From the NCBI RefSeq assembly GCF_001417735.1, contig NZ_BBUZ01000023.1, positions 62,001 to 126,000 on the forward strand: 64,000 nucleotides of DNA, in the 5' to 3' direction. Below, one piece after another: positions 28,052 to 38,581 of this stretch. Position 1 is the first letter of the stretch; every line of letters begins with the position of its first letter. A model generated the notes under the pieces. The model searched no databases. It saw nothing but the letters and a program-made list of their open reading frames with translations, and was not told the origin of the DNA. The DNA is from Streptomyces sp. NBRC 110028 (GTDB lineage Bacteria; Actinomycetota; Actinomycetes; Streptomycetales; Streptomycetaceae). The position numbers and the translations under genes are program-made.

Positions 28052-30136
28052 CTACGTGACGGCGTCCTCTTCCGCAGGGGCAGCAGCCTGCTCCTCGCGG
28101 CGCCAGCCGCTCTCGCCCCGGGCCCGCAGCCACGCCGTCGTCTCGTCGGGCGGCATCGCCGCGGCCACCAGCCAGCCCTGCACCGCGTCGCAGCCGAGAT
28201 CCCGCAGCCGCTCCCAGGTCTCGTCGTCCTCGACGCCCTCGGCGACGACCAGCAGGCCCAGCGAATGCGCGAGATCGACAGTGCAGCGCACGATCTCCGC
28301 GTCCTCGTTGTCCACGGCGAGCCGGGCCACGAACGAGCGGTCGATCTTCAGCTCGCTCACCGGCAGCCGCCGCAGATGGACGAGGGAGGAATACCCCGTG
28401 CCGAAGTCGTCCAGGGACATCTTCACCCCGTGCCCGGTGAGCCCGGCGAGGGTGTCGGCGGCCCGCTGCGGGTCCTCCAGCAGCACGTGCTCCGTTATCT
28501 CCAGCTGGAGCGCCCCGGCCGGGACCCCGTGCCGGGCGAGCCGCCCGGCGACGGCACCGGCGAAACCGGGGGTGTGCACATCGCGCGGCGAGACGTTGAC
28601 GGCGACCGGCACCTCAAGGCCGTCGGCGCGCCAGCGCGCGACCTGGCCGAGCGCGGTCTCCAGGACGTACTCGGTGAGCCGGGGCATCAGCCCGGAGCTC
28701 TCGGCCATGGCGATGAACTCGTCCGGCGGCACCTTCCCCCGGTCCGGGTGCACCCAGCGGACCAGCGCCTCCAGTCCGGCGACATGGCCGTCGAAGCCGA
28801 CCTTGGGCTGGTAGTGCAGCTCGACGTCGCCCGCGTCCAGGGCGCGCCGCAGATCACCCAGCAGGCCGAGCCGGTCGGGGGTGTTGCCGTCGCGCCGCGC
28901 CTCGTACAGCTCGACGCCGCTGCGGTCCCGCTTCGCCTGGTACATGGCGACGTCCGCGCGGCGCAGCAGCCCCTCGGCGTCGAGGGCGTGGTCGGGGTAG
29001 ACGGCGACCCCGGCGCTGGCCTCCAGCACCAGGGTCAGCCCGTCCAGGTCGAGCGGCGAGCCGAGGTCGCCGACGAGGACGCGGGCGCTGCGCTGGGCGC
29101 TGGTGAGCGAGTCGGTGGTGGGCAGCAGGACGGCGAACTCGTCGCCGCCGAGCCGCGCCACCTCGGCGCCGCGGGGCAGCGCCAGCCGCAGCCGCTCGGC
29201 GATCTGGAGCAGCAGCCGGTCGCCGGCCAGATGGCCGAGGGTGTCGTTGACCGAGCGGAAGCGGTCGAGGTCCAGCAGGACGAGCGCGGTGCGGGCCCCG
29301 GCCCGCTCGGCCTCGTCCAGCGCGGTCCAGGTGCGCTCCAGCAGCCACTGGCGGTTGGGCAGGCCGGTGAGCGGGTCGCGCAGCTGCTCCTCGGCCCGCA
29401 CCCGGGCGATCCACAGCGTGGAGTCGAGGGCGACGAGCGGCACCGCGAACAGCGGGAGCAGCAGCGGGGTGTCCCCGGCGACGACGACGATGAGCGGGGA
29501 GATGCCGAGCAGCGCGATCCCGACGAGGGCCTGCCGGAGGAGGGCGGTGCGGGCGACGGTGGGCAGTCCGGCGCCGGGTGGCGCGAGGGAGTACCACAGC
29601 AGGGAGCGGGTCACCGCGAGGTAGACGAAGGCGGCCAGGATCGTCTGGGGGACGGCGGAGGCCTGCCATGTGTCGGTGTGCCAGGGCTGTTCGACGGAGG
29701 GGGTGGTGCCGAAGGCGGCGAGGGTGAGGGCGGCCGCGCCGACGCCGAGGATGTCGACCGCGCCGTGCAGCGCCGCCTGCCGCCAGCGGTGCCGCCGGGC
29801 GGCGCCGACCAGGACGACGACGGCGAGGCTGACGAGGGTGGCGGGCATCCAGCCGTAGAGCAGGAGCGCGGCAAGGGTTAACGCGGCGCCCGATCCGGTG
29901 CCGCCCCACCAGCGGTCCCGGCCGAGGGCGACCAGATGGCCGACGATGATTCCGGTGAGGACCGCGAGCGACCAGCCCACGGTGCCGTCGGGAAAGAGCG
30001 CATGGCCCGCGTCGAGCACTCGGAATACTCCGATGCCGAGTGCGAAAGCGGCCATGGCGACCGCGGCGGCGGGCAACACGGGCAGCAGAACCCGGCGCAG
30101 CCGCGACGCCGGTGCGGCGCTTTCGGTCGGTTTCAT
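28052..30136 (-). CDS. Membrane GGDEF-EAL cyclic-di-GMP enzyme (RmdB-like)
   Basis: 694 residues: seven or eight hydrophobic segments (about 10-240), a GGDEF domain (DPLTGLPNRQWLLERT, LVLLDLDRFRSVNDTLGH, ARLGGDEFAVLLP) and a full EAL domain. EAL catalytic motifs are intact: AGLEALVRWVHP, LQLEITEHVLLED, MSLDDFGTGYSSL, LKIDRSF and VVAEGVED. So cyclic-di-GMP hydrolysis is expected, and synthesis is possible. No RxxD inhibitory site precedes GGDEF. From memory its place beside ligA and gatCAB matches S. coelicolor rmdB, a phosphodiesterase controlling aerial development. The ATG giving MKPTESAAP is chosen for the GAGGG about 8 bases upstream. Confidence 0.93.
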   Translation of the reverse strand: MKPTESAAPASRLRRVLLPVLPAAAVAMAAFALGIGVFRVLDAGHALFPDGTVGWSLAVLTGIIVGHLVALGRDRWWGGTGSGAALTLAALLLYGWMPATLVSLAVVVLVGAARRHRWRQAALHGAVDILGVGAAALTLAAFGTTPSVEQPWHTDTWQASAVPQTILAAFVYLAVTRSLLWYSLAPPGAGLPTVARTALLRQALVGIALLGISPLIVVVAGDTPLLLPLFAVPLVALDSTLWIARVRAEEQLRDPLTGLPNRQWLLERTWTALDEAERAGARTALVLLDLDRFRSVNDTLGHLAGDRLLLQIAERLRLALPRGAEVARLGGDEFAVLLPTTDSLTSAQRSARVLVGDLGSPLDLDGLTLVLEASAGVAVYPDHALDAEGLLRRADVAMYQAKRDRSGVELYEARRDGNTPDRLGLLGDLRRALDAGDVELHYQPKVGFDGHVAGLEALVRWVHPDRGKVPPDEFIAMAESSGLMPRLTEYVLETALGQVARWRADGLEVPVAVNVSPRDVHTPGFAGAVAGRLARHGVPAGALQLEITEHVLLEDPQRAADTLAGLTGHGVKMSLDDFGTGYSSLVHLRRLPVSELKIDRSFVARLAVDNEDAEIVRCTVDLAHSLGLLVVAEGVEDDETWERLRDLGCDAVQGWLVAAAMPPDETTAWLRARGESGWRREEQAAAPAEEDAVT

Positions 30137-30416
30137 ACCCGTCCCTCTCACAGCCGGCGGTGCCAGCGCCACGGCAGGCGCACACCTCAACAGTAGGCGG
30201 CAGAAGGGGATGGTGGGCGGCGATCGGCAGCGGTTGCCCGAATGCCGCCCGACGATCCATAACCTTCTGGTATGCGCTGTAAGGGTGATGCCCGCTGGCT
30301 GTGCCCGGGAAGTGCTCCCAGTCGTATTCCGGCCAGCTTTGAACTGTTGTGGAGCCCAAGATGGCCGGACTACTGCGCCGTACGGGTGGTTGGACTACTC
30401 CTCGTGAGCGACCTGA

Positions 30417-32666
<2,250 letters not shown>

Positions 32667-33677
32667 TCACTCAGGGTTGTCCGCGAGCGATCTCGCCGCC
32701 CGGACACAGTGGGCCAGCGCGGCGCGCGCGTACGCGGGCGAAGCGCCCGCGAGCCCGCACGACGGCGTGATCACCACGGACTCCGCGAGAGTCCCCGGTG
32801 ACAGCCCCAGCCTGCGCCACAGCGTCCTGACACCCCCGACGCTACCGGCAGGGTCCGACAACGCGGCGTCGATGCCGGGTACGGCGCCGACGAACAGCGC
32901 CGTGCCCCCTTCCACGGCCTCCCCGATCGCCTCCTCCTCACGCTCCGTGAGCAGCGAGAAATCGAACGAGATCCCGCCCGCCCCGGCCCTCCGCAGCAGC
33001 CCGAACGGCACCCCCGGCGCGCACGAGTGCACCACCACCGGCGCCTCGGCCGCCGCCACCAGATCCCGCAGCGCGCCCTCCACCACGCCCCGGTCCACCG
33101 CGGCGTGGGTGCGGTAGCCGCTGGCGGTACGGACGGTTCCGGTCAGCACCGCCGTCAGCGACGGCTCGTCCAGCTGCAGCACCACCTCGGCACCGGGCAC
33201 CCTGCGGCGCACCTCCGCCAGATGCGCGCGCACCCCCTCGGCCAGCGAGGCCGTCAGATCGCGGCAGGCCCCCGGGTCGCTCAGCGCCACCTCCCCGTTC
33301 CGCAGCTCCAGGCTCGCGGCGAGGGTCCACGGCCCGACGGCCGACACCTTGAGCGCCCCGCGGTGGCCTTGGGTGAACTCCTCCAGCGCGTCCAGGTCCT
33401 CCCCCAGCCAGGACCGCGCCCGCCGGGTGTCCCGCCCCGGCCGGTCGCCGATCCGCCAGCCGCTCGGCTCGACACGGGCGTACACCTCGACGAGCATCCC
33501 GGCGGTCCGCCCGATCATGTCCGCCCCGGGCCCCCGCGCGGGCAGCTCCGGCAGATACGGCAGGGCCTCAAGCGACCCGGTGACGGTCTTCGCGGCCTCC
33601 CGCGCGTCCCCGCCCGGCATCGACCCGACCCCGGTCGCGGCCCCCGCGCCCCAGCTGTGCTTCTTCGTCTCGCTCAC
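32667..33677 (-). CDS. MetE-like protein, C-terminal catalytic domain only
   Basis: A 336-residue protein of the UROD/MetE-like barrel superfamily, often annotated as methionine synthase II. It corresponds to just the C-terminal half of cobalamin-independent methionine synthase (about 750 residues), so it lacks the N-terminal folate-binding duplicate. Conserved pieces are TGVGSMPGGDAREA, VSAVGPWTLAASLE, VVLQLDEPSLTAVL, a zinc-like VVHSCAPGVPFGLL (His and Cys) and VVITPSCGLAGASP (second Cys). Zinc chemistry is therefore possible, but the substrate is unknown. It precedes ligA with a 15-base gap on the same strand, so the two are likely co-transcribed. Confidence 0.85.
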   Translation of the reverse strand: MSETKKHSWGAGAATGVGSMPGGDAREAAKTVTGSLEALPYLPELPARGPGADMIGRTAGMLVEVYARVEPSGWRIGDRPGRDTRRARSWLGEDLDALEEFTQGHRGALKVSAVGPWTLAASLELRNGEVALSDPGACRDLTASLAEGVRAHLAEVRRRVPGAEVVLQLDEPSLTAVLTGTVRTASGYRTHAAVDRGVVEGALRDLVAAAEAPVVVHSCAPGVPFGLLRRAGAGGISFDFSLLTEREEEAIGEAVEGGTALFVGAVPGIDAALSDPAGSVGGVRTLWRRLGLSPGTLAESVVITPSCGLAGASPAYARAALAHCVRAARSLADNPE

Positions 33678-33747
33678 CCCGGCAAGGGTAGGCGGTGATC
33701 GCCACTGGCTAAGGTGTCATGACCACGCCGCAGGAACAGGGGGGTTC

Positions 33748-35019
33748 ATGGGCAAGCCGAACTGGCGGTCGCACCGGTCGCTGGGATTATCACTCGTGCT
33801 CGTGCTGGCCGTCGGCGCCGGGCTGACCTGGTGGCTGACGCGGGGGCCGGACGAGTACGGGGAACGGGTCAGCGGGCCGCATGGCGCGTACCCCTCCTCC
33901 CGTACCGGCGCCCCGGCCGCACCCGGCCGCTTCACACGCAGGGTCAACGACGCCGTGGACATCGTCGACGGGCTCTCCTTCCATCTCTCCGGGCACACCG
34001 AGAAGATCCACGCCCAGGGCCTCGTAGCCCGTAATCTGCGCACCGGCAAGACGTACTGGCACTACAAGCGGGACGGGAAGCGCATCGAGGCGGTGCGCGT
34101 CGCGGAGGGCACCGCGGTCCTGCGGTACTTCGACGGCCCGCTGATCGCCGTCGACATGCGCTCCGGCAGGCGGCGCTGGTACCAGGACCTCCCCGAGGAG
34201 CGCCGGTCCGGCGACGGGTTGTGGATCGCGAACGGCGTCGTCGCGATGTACACCGAGGGCAAGCTCGTGGCGTTCGACCTGAAGTCCGGCAAGCGGTCGT
34301 GGACCGCCGGGGTTCCCCGGTCCTGCCGCCTCGACAGAGTCCGGTACATCGTGCCCACCGCCTTCGGGGTCGAGGCCACCTGCGGCGGTGGGCCCCTCGC
34401 CGAAGACGTCGTCCTGGGGATCGACGCCCGGCGCGGCACGGTGCGCTGGCGCCATCCCGACTGGATGGGCGGTCTCCGCTATCTGAACCTCACCGACCAC
34501 ACCGTGTTCGCGCCCTACTGGAGGGACAACAAGCACACAGCCGTGATCGACGTCTCCGGAGCCGAGCCGACCATCCGCACCGCGCCCAACCCGGACCTGG
34601 ACTGGGACGGGCAGGACGGCACCGTCGTGACGACGACGTTCGGCAAGGAGGGCAAGCTGTGGAGAGGGGACAACGTACTGCGGGCACGCGGCGCGGAGGA
34701 CGGACGCGTCCGGTGGACCCACCACGCGCCGAGGGACCGGCGGTTCGGGCGGACGCTGGTCACGGAGGGCCGGGTGTACGTCGTGGAGCAACCGCAGGAG
34801 GACCGCGACCACAAGCCCGAGCCCGGCCCCACCCGGCTGCTGGTCCTTGACCTGGCGAGCGGGAAGACGCTGCACACCGCCCCCGTGCCCGCGCCCGCCC
34901 ACCACGACTACGTCGGCACCCTCGACGCCTGGGTGGTGCGGGACGGCGTCGTGGCCGTCGCGTGGGATGCCGACACCCCCTACCACGACCCCGTCGACTT
35001 CACCGTCCTCGGCGGCTGA
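33748..35019 (+). CDS. Membrane-anchored PQQ-like beta-propeller protein
   Basis: 423 residues. An N-terminal anchor (LGLSLVLVLAVGAGLTWWL, about 12-30) precedes an extracytoplasmic propeller made of repeated strands such as GLVARNLRTGKTYWHYK, GPLIAVDMRSGRRRWYQD, GKLVAFDLKSGKRSWTAG, DVVLGIDARRGTVRWRH and RLLVLDLASGKTLHTAP. These are PQQ-like repeats with the tryptophan-docking pattern, but without enzyme motifs. Two cysteines (SCRLD, TCGGG) could form a disulfide. The start ATG has AGGGGGG 4 bases upstream. Divergent from the MetE-like gene. Likely a binding or scaffold protein; function unknown. Confidence 0.82.
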   Translation: MGKPNWRSHRSLGLSLVLVLAVGAGLTWWLTRGPDEYGERVSGPHGAYPSSRTGAPAAPGRFTRRVNDAVDIVDGLSFHLSGHTEKIHAQGLVARNLRTGKTYWHYKRDGKRIEAVRVAEGTAVLRYFDGPLIAVDMRSGRRRWYQDLPEERRSGDGLWIANGVVAMYTEGKLVAFDLKSGKRSWTAGVPRSCRLDRVRYIVPTAFGVEATCGGGPLAEDVVLGIDARRGTVRWRHPDWMGGLRYLNLTDHTVFAPYWRDNKHTAVIDVSGAEPTIRTAPNPDLDWDGQDGTVVTTTFGKEGKLWRGDNVLRARGAEDGRVRWTHHAPRDRRFGRTLVTEGRVYVVEQPQEDRDHKPEPGPTRLLVLDLASGKTLHTAPVPAPAHHDYVGTLDAWVVRDGVVAVAWDADTPYHDPVDFTVLGG

Positions 35020-35035
35020 CGGACGGCTTCCGGAC

Positions 35036-35725
35036 TCAGCCGCGCGGACGGATCTGAAGGTCCGTGATCTCCGCGTCGTGCGGGAGGTCGAGGGCGGTGA
35101 GGACGGTCGTCGCGACGGTCCCCGGCGCGATCCAGCGTTCCGCGTCGTACTCCTTGCCCTCCTGCTGATGGACCTTCACCTGCATCGGCGTCGCCGTGCG
35201 CCCCGGGTAGACGGTCGTCACGCGCACACCGTTACCGCTCTCCTCCCAGCGCAGCGCGTCGGCCAGCGCCTTCAGACCGTGCTTGCTGGCCGCGTACGCG
35301 CCCCACTGGGCGTTGGCGCGCAAGCCCGCGCCGGAGTTGACGAAGACGACATGGCCCTGCGCCAGCCGGAGCTGCGGCAGGAGCAGCCGGGTCAGCTCGG
35401 CGGGCGAGACGAGGTTGGCGGCGAGCTGCCGGTTCCACGCCTTGGGCGTCAGCTCGCCGATCTCGCCGAGGTCGACCACGCCCGCGATGTGCAGCAGCGA
35501 GTCCAGCCGCTCCGGCAGCGCCTGGTGACTCAGCGCCCACGACAGCTTCTCCGGGTCCCCCAGGTCGCCGACGACCGTACGCACCCCCGGGAACCGCCCG
35601 GCCAGCTCCTTCGCCCGGCCGGCGTCCCGCGCCAGCAGCCACAGCTCATCGCCCCGCTCGGCCAGCCGCTCGGTGACCGCCGCGCCGATGCCCGAGCCTG
35701 CCCCAGTGATCAAATGCGTTCCCAT
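35036..35725 (-). CDS. Short-chain dehydrogenase/reductase
   Basis: A 229-residue classical SDR. The NAD(P) motif THLITGAGSGIGAAVTERL is at the N-terminus, DLGDPEKL marks the cofactor edge, LLHIAGVVD stands for the NNAG motif, the catalytic Ser is in VFVNSGAGLRA and Tyr-Lys are in WGAYAASKHGLKAL. VYPGRTATPM is the usual PG loop. The ATG giving MGTHLITG is preferred because it places the dinucleotide motif at the start. It converges on the propeller gene with a 16-base gap. Substrate not predictable. Confidence 0.92.
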   Translation of the reverse strand: MGTHLITGAGSGIGAAVTERLAERGDELWLLARDAGRAKELAGRFPGVRTVVGDLGDPEKLSWALSHQALPERLDSLLHIAGVVDLGEIGELTPKAWNRQLAANLVSPAELTRLLLPQLRLAQGHVVFVNSGAGLRANAQWGAYAASKHGLKALADALRWEESGNGVRVTTVYPGRTATPMQVKVHQQEGKEYDAERWIAPGTVATTVLTALDLPHDAEITDLQIRPRG

Positions 35726-35822
35726 GCCCCCAGCTTGCCGCACCGGCTCCGGCCCCACGGCATCGCCCTTCCGGCGCGACGCTAGATCTTCACGCTTTGG
35801 TTTGAGGTTCTTACGAAACCCA

Positions 35823-35859
35823 TTGACACTGCCTCCGACTCTGCGTTAGAACTTCTAAC
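35823..35859 (+). promoter_or_regulatory. Promoter and overlapping palindrome before the SRPBCC gene
   Basis: TTGACA (35823-35828) and TTAGAA (35846-35851) are 17 bases apart, a good vegetative promoter. A perfect 7-bp dyad, GTTAGAA/TTCTAAC (35845-35851 and 35853-35859, one-base centre), covers the -10 box, so a bound dimer would block polymerase. A related string, TTCTTACGAA, lies upstream and TTCTAACGAA is part of the dyad, suggesting repeated half-sites. No regulator gene is adjacent. Confidence 0.65.
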
Positions 35860-35895
35860 GAACACGAGAACGACTAACCTCTCCTGGAGGACCCG

Positions 35896-36516
35896 ATGCC
35901 GCGCATCCGCCCGTTAGCCACCTTGTTCGCGATCCCGCTCGCCGTCGCCGCCACCCTCGGAACGGCCACCCCGTCCGCCCAAGCCGCCTCCGGCGGTGCG
36001 CCCGCATGCCGAGGAGAAGGCGTCGACCCCGCCGCGCAGATCCGCCACCGGACCGACACCGTGATCAAGGCGCCGCTCAGCACCATCTGGAAGCTGCAGA
36101 CCGACGTGGAGCGCTGGCCCGCCTGGCAGGCCCCCGTCCTCACCATGAAGCGCCTCGACCCGGGCCCCCTGCACAAGGGGTCGCGGTTCCGGTGGACCAC
36201 CCCGGCGCCCGCCACCCCCACGACGCCCGGGACCACCCTGAGCATCACCTCGACCGTCCGCCAACTCCAGCGCGGCTCCTGCATCCTGTGGAGCGGGCCC
36301 GCGATCGGCGAAGGACTGCGCATCGACGAAGGTGTCCACCTGTGGAAGTTCACCAAGGTCAAGGGCGGTGTGCGGGTGCACACCGAGGAGACATGGACCG
36401 GCGAGCAGGTCGAAGCCGATGTCCCCACCGCGACCGAGGCCCTTGGCCAGGGCCTCGAACAGTGGCTACGCGACCTGAAGGCCACCGCCGAAGCGGATCA
36501 GACCGACTCCAGGTAG
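35896..36516 (+). CDS. Secreted SRPBCC (START-like) domain protein
   Basis: 206 residues: signal peptide (MPRIRPLATLFAIPLAVAAT, cleavage after AQA) and a helix-grip SRPBCC domain of the polyketide cyclase type (IRHRTDTVIKAPLSTIWKLQ, WPAWQAPVLTMKRL, then a C-terminal helix TATEALGQGLEQWLRDLKA). Such domains bind hydrophobic ligands; export of one is less usual. Two cysteines (PACRG, GSCILW) could pair. GGAGGA 6 bases upstream sets the start. A strong promoter with an overlapping palindrome precedes it. The last 19 bases overlap the convergent LOG gene. Confidence 0.85.
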   Translation: MPRIRPLATLFAIPLAVAATLGTATPSAQAASGGAPACRGEGVDPAAQIRHRTDTVIKAPLSTIWKLQTDVERWPAWQAPVLTMKRLDPGPLHKGSRFRWTTPAPATPTTPGTTLSITSTVRQLQRGSCILWSGPAIGEGLRIDEGVHLWKFTKVKGGVRVHTEETWTGEQVEADVPTATEALGQGLEQWLRDLKATAEADQTDSR

Positions 36517-37025
36517 GTCATCGCCTCCACGCCGTTCTCCGCGAAGTGCACCAGCTCGCCGAGCGGACGCGGCAGGAAACCCTCGGCCTCCATCCGCTGG
36601 AACTGCTGCTTCAGCCCGTCGTAGAACCCCGCCGCGTTCAGCAGCACGACCGGCTTGATGTGCAGCCCGTGCTTCTTCAGCTCCAGGATCTCCGTCGCCT
36701 CGTCCAGCGTTCCGGTCCCGCCCACCATGATCACCACCGCGTCGGCGCGGGCGAGGAGCTGCGCCTTGCGGTCCGCGAGGTCCTTGGCGATCACCATCTC
36801 GTCGGCGTCCTCCCGGGCCTTCGCGGCGAGGAATTCCACCGAGATCCCGACCAGCCGCCCGCCGTGCTCCTGCACCCCGTCGGCCATGACCTTCATCAGC
36901 CCGACGTCCGACCCGCCCCAGACGAGGGTGTGTCCGCCCTTGCCGATCAGCTCGGCGAACTCCCGGGCGGGGGTGGTGTAGCGGTCGTCGAGGTCGGCGG
37001 CGGAGCAGAAGACGCAGATGTTCAT
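36498..37025 (-). CDS. LOG family (TIGR00730) Rossmann-fold protein
   Basis: 175 residues of the LOG/lysine-decarboxylase-like family. Members release free bases from nucleoside 5'-monophosphates (cytokinin riboside phosphates in plants and some actinobacteria). Motifs are MNICVFCSAAD, LVWGGSDVGLMKVMADG, EMVIAKDLADRKAQL and VGGTGTLDEATEI, the counterpart of PGGxGTxxE, with Val in place of the first Pro. The start is the ATG at 37025; longer readings run into the gene upstream. It lies 10 bases after the 98-residue gene and is probably co-transcribed with it. Confidence 0.88.
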   Translation of the reverse strand: MNICVFCSAADLDDRYTTPAREFAELIGKGGHTLVWGGSDVGLMKVMADGVQEHGGRLVGISVEFLAAKAREDADEMVIAKDLADRKAQLLARADAVVIMVGGTGTLDEATEILELKKHGLHIKPVVLLNAAGFYDGLKQQFQRMEAEGFLPRPLGELVHFAENGVEAMTYLESV

Positions 37026-37035
37026 GCCGGTCACT

Positions 37036-37332
37036 CTACGAGCCGGGCCGGGCACCTTCACGGCTCCGCGCCACGCGGATCGCGTCGCGCAGGGCTTCGG
37101 AGAGGCGAGCGGAGAGAAAGCGGAATTCGCCGAGCGGGACTTGGGGATCGGCGAGCATCGCGCGAGCGTGTGCCAGGAGTTCGTCGCCGGTGGAGAGCTG
37201 CATGGCCTCGACCTCGTCGGCGAGAGCGGATACGCGGCCGCTTCCGTCGGTGGAGAGATAGCACGGGCGGCCGTCGTCGGTCGTCCAGGGTAGCAAGCGG
37301 AGACCGGTCGGTGAGGTGACTTCGTGCGACAT
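37036..37332 (-). CDS. Conserved protein, divergent partner of the XRE/DUF397 genes
   Basis: 98 residues, MSHEVTSPTGLRLLPWTTDD at the start, then GRPCYLSTDGSGRVSALADE, followed by a helical half (EAMQLSTGDELLAHARAMLADP, FLSARLSEALRDAIRVARS). No signal or membrane segment. From memory, close relatives sit beside XRE-DUF397 pairs throughout Streptomyces, so this is a third member of that module. It is transcribed away from the XRE gene across about 100 bases and leads straight into the LOG gene. No function is known to me. Confidence 0.8.
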   Translation of the reverse strand: MSHEVTSPTGLRLLPWTTDDGRPCYLSTDGSGRVSALADEVEAMQLSTGDELLAHARAMLADPQVPLGEFRFLSARLSEALRDAIRVARSREGARPGS

Positions 37333-37434
37333 GTGCCCACTGTCACAGGTCGCGTCTAGCCTGGTCGCGGAATCGGCATAACGGTGCGTGACGGGTTCGC
37401 GACCGTGCGATCTGTGCGATGGGGAGGGGAACCG

Positions 37435-38253
37435 TTGACCGAACGGAAGAAGAAGCCGTCACCGGCCGCGAAGGTCTTCGGAGCGCAGTCCCGCATGATG
37501 CGGGAACGGCTCGGCTGGACCATGAAGGACCTGGAGAAGCGGATTCCGTATACGGAGTCGATGATCGCCAAGGTGGAGCGCGCCGAGCGGGTGCCGAAGC
37601 CGCCGTATGTGGTGGCGGTGGACGAAGCGCTCGCCGCGCAGGGGCTGCTGATCGAGGCGGCGAAGCTGCTGTGGCAGGACGGGCCGCCGGAATGGACGCA
37701 GGAGTACCGCGAGTTGCAGGCCCAGGCGTTGTCGCTGTGGGTGTACTCCACGCACATCCTGCATGGGTTGCTCCAGACGGAGGACTACGCGCGGGCGGTG
37801 TTCCGGTCCGTACGCCCCAGCCTGGATGAGGAAGCGGTGGAGCTTGCCGTACAGAGGCGGCTTGCGACGCAACAACTCCTGCACCGCAAGCCCGCGCCCA
37901 GGCTGGCTTTCGTCCTGGAAGAGGCCGTACTCAAGAAGATGACCGGCGGCCGGGCCGTGTGGGAAGGCCAGTTGCGTCACCTGCTGAAGTGCGCCGAACT
38001 GCACAATGTGCAACTACAGATCATGCCGAACTCCCGCGAGACCAATGCCGGGGTCGAGGGCCCGTTCGTCTTGCTGGAGACGCCAAACCACTGCACGCTT
38101 GGCTACGTTTCAGGCCAGCAAGGCAGCTACTTTCTCGCGGACGCTGAAGACGTGAGCATGCTCAGCCACCGCTATGGCACCATCCAGTCGCAAGCCCTCG
38201 ATCCCGAGTCATCCGTGGCTTTCATCAAGCGACTGCTGGCAGGAGACAAATGA
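37435..38253 (+). CDS. XRE family regulator with DUF5753 sensor domain
   Basis: 272 residues. N-terminal XRE helix-turn-helix (QSRMMRERLGWTMKDLEKRIPYTESMIAKVERAERVPKPPYVVAV shortened here to its key parts: RERLGWTMKDLEKR and IAKVERAERVP), then the DUF5753 effector domain (SLWVYSTHILHGLLQTEDYARAVF, RRLATQQLLHRKPAPRLAFV, LEEAVLKKMTGG, LQIMPNSRETNAGVEGPF). I take TTG at 37435 as start because GGGGAGGGG lies 5-8 bases upstream. Its stop overlaps the DUF397 start as ATGA. In Streptomyces such pairs (for example the BldB/AbaA-type loci) control development or antibiotics, with DUF397 proteins as partners. Confidence 0.9.
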   Translation: MTERKKKPSPAAKVFGAQSRMMRERLGWTMKDLEKRIPYTESMIAKVERAERVPKPPYVVAVDEALAAQGLLIEAAKLLWQDGPPEWTQEYRELQAQALSLWVYSTHILHGLLQTEDYARAVFRSVRPSLDEEAVELAVQRRLATQQLLHRKPAPRLAFVLEEAVLKKMTGGRAVWEGQLRHLLKCAELHNVQLQIMPNSRETNAGVEGPFVLLETPNHCTLGYVSGQQGSYFLADAEDVSMLSHRYGTIQSQALDPESSVAFIKRLLAGDK

Positions 38254-38501
38254 ACACCGAACTTGCCTGGTTCAAGAGCAGCTACAGCGGTGGGCAGGAC
38301 GAAGCCTGCGTCGAAGTAGCCGTCGAATGGTGCAAGTCCAGCTACAGCGGTGCCGAAGGCGAAGCCTGCGTCGAGGTCGCCGCGTGCCCTGATGCCGTGC
38401 ACGTCCGCGACTCCAAGGACACCGCGATACCGGCCCTCACCGTCCCCGCACCCGCCTGGGCGGCCTTCGTGTCCTTCGCTGCCGCCCGCGACGCGGACTG
38501 A
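38250..38501 (+). CDS. DUF397 protein with duplicated motif
   Basis: 83 residues; a DUF397 protein translationally coupled (ATGA overlap) to the XRE regulator. DUF397 normally has one WxKSSYS...ACVEVA unit. Here it occurs twice in tandem: WFKSSYSGGQDEACVEVA and, 20 residues on, WCKSSYSGAEGEACVEVA. The rest is standard (VHVRDSKDTAIPALTVPAPAWAAFVSF). The two copies are also similar in DNA, which points to a recent internal duplication. Family members bind and antagonise their XRE partner; what a doubled motif does is unknown. Confidence 0.9.
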   Translation: MNTELAWFKSSYSGGQDEACVEVAVEWCKSSYSGAEGEACVEVAACPDAVHVRDSKDTAIPALTVPAPAWAAFVSFAAARDAD

Positions 38502-38581
38502 TTGTCAGTGGCCCCTCCTACGGTCTGAGCAGTGGGGCCCACCGGACAAGGCGGCGGGCCCGTCCTGGGGAGGGGTCTGCC

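Noticed and set aside
30137..30416. Short open frames in the gap between ligA and the GGDEF-EAL gene
   Set aside because: No ribosome sites or recognisable products; the gap most likely holds the promoter of the GGDEF-EAL gene and the end of ligA transcription.
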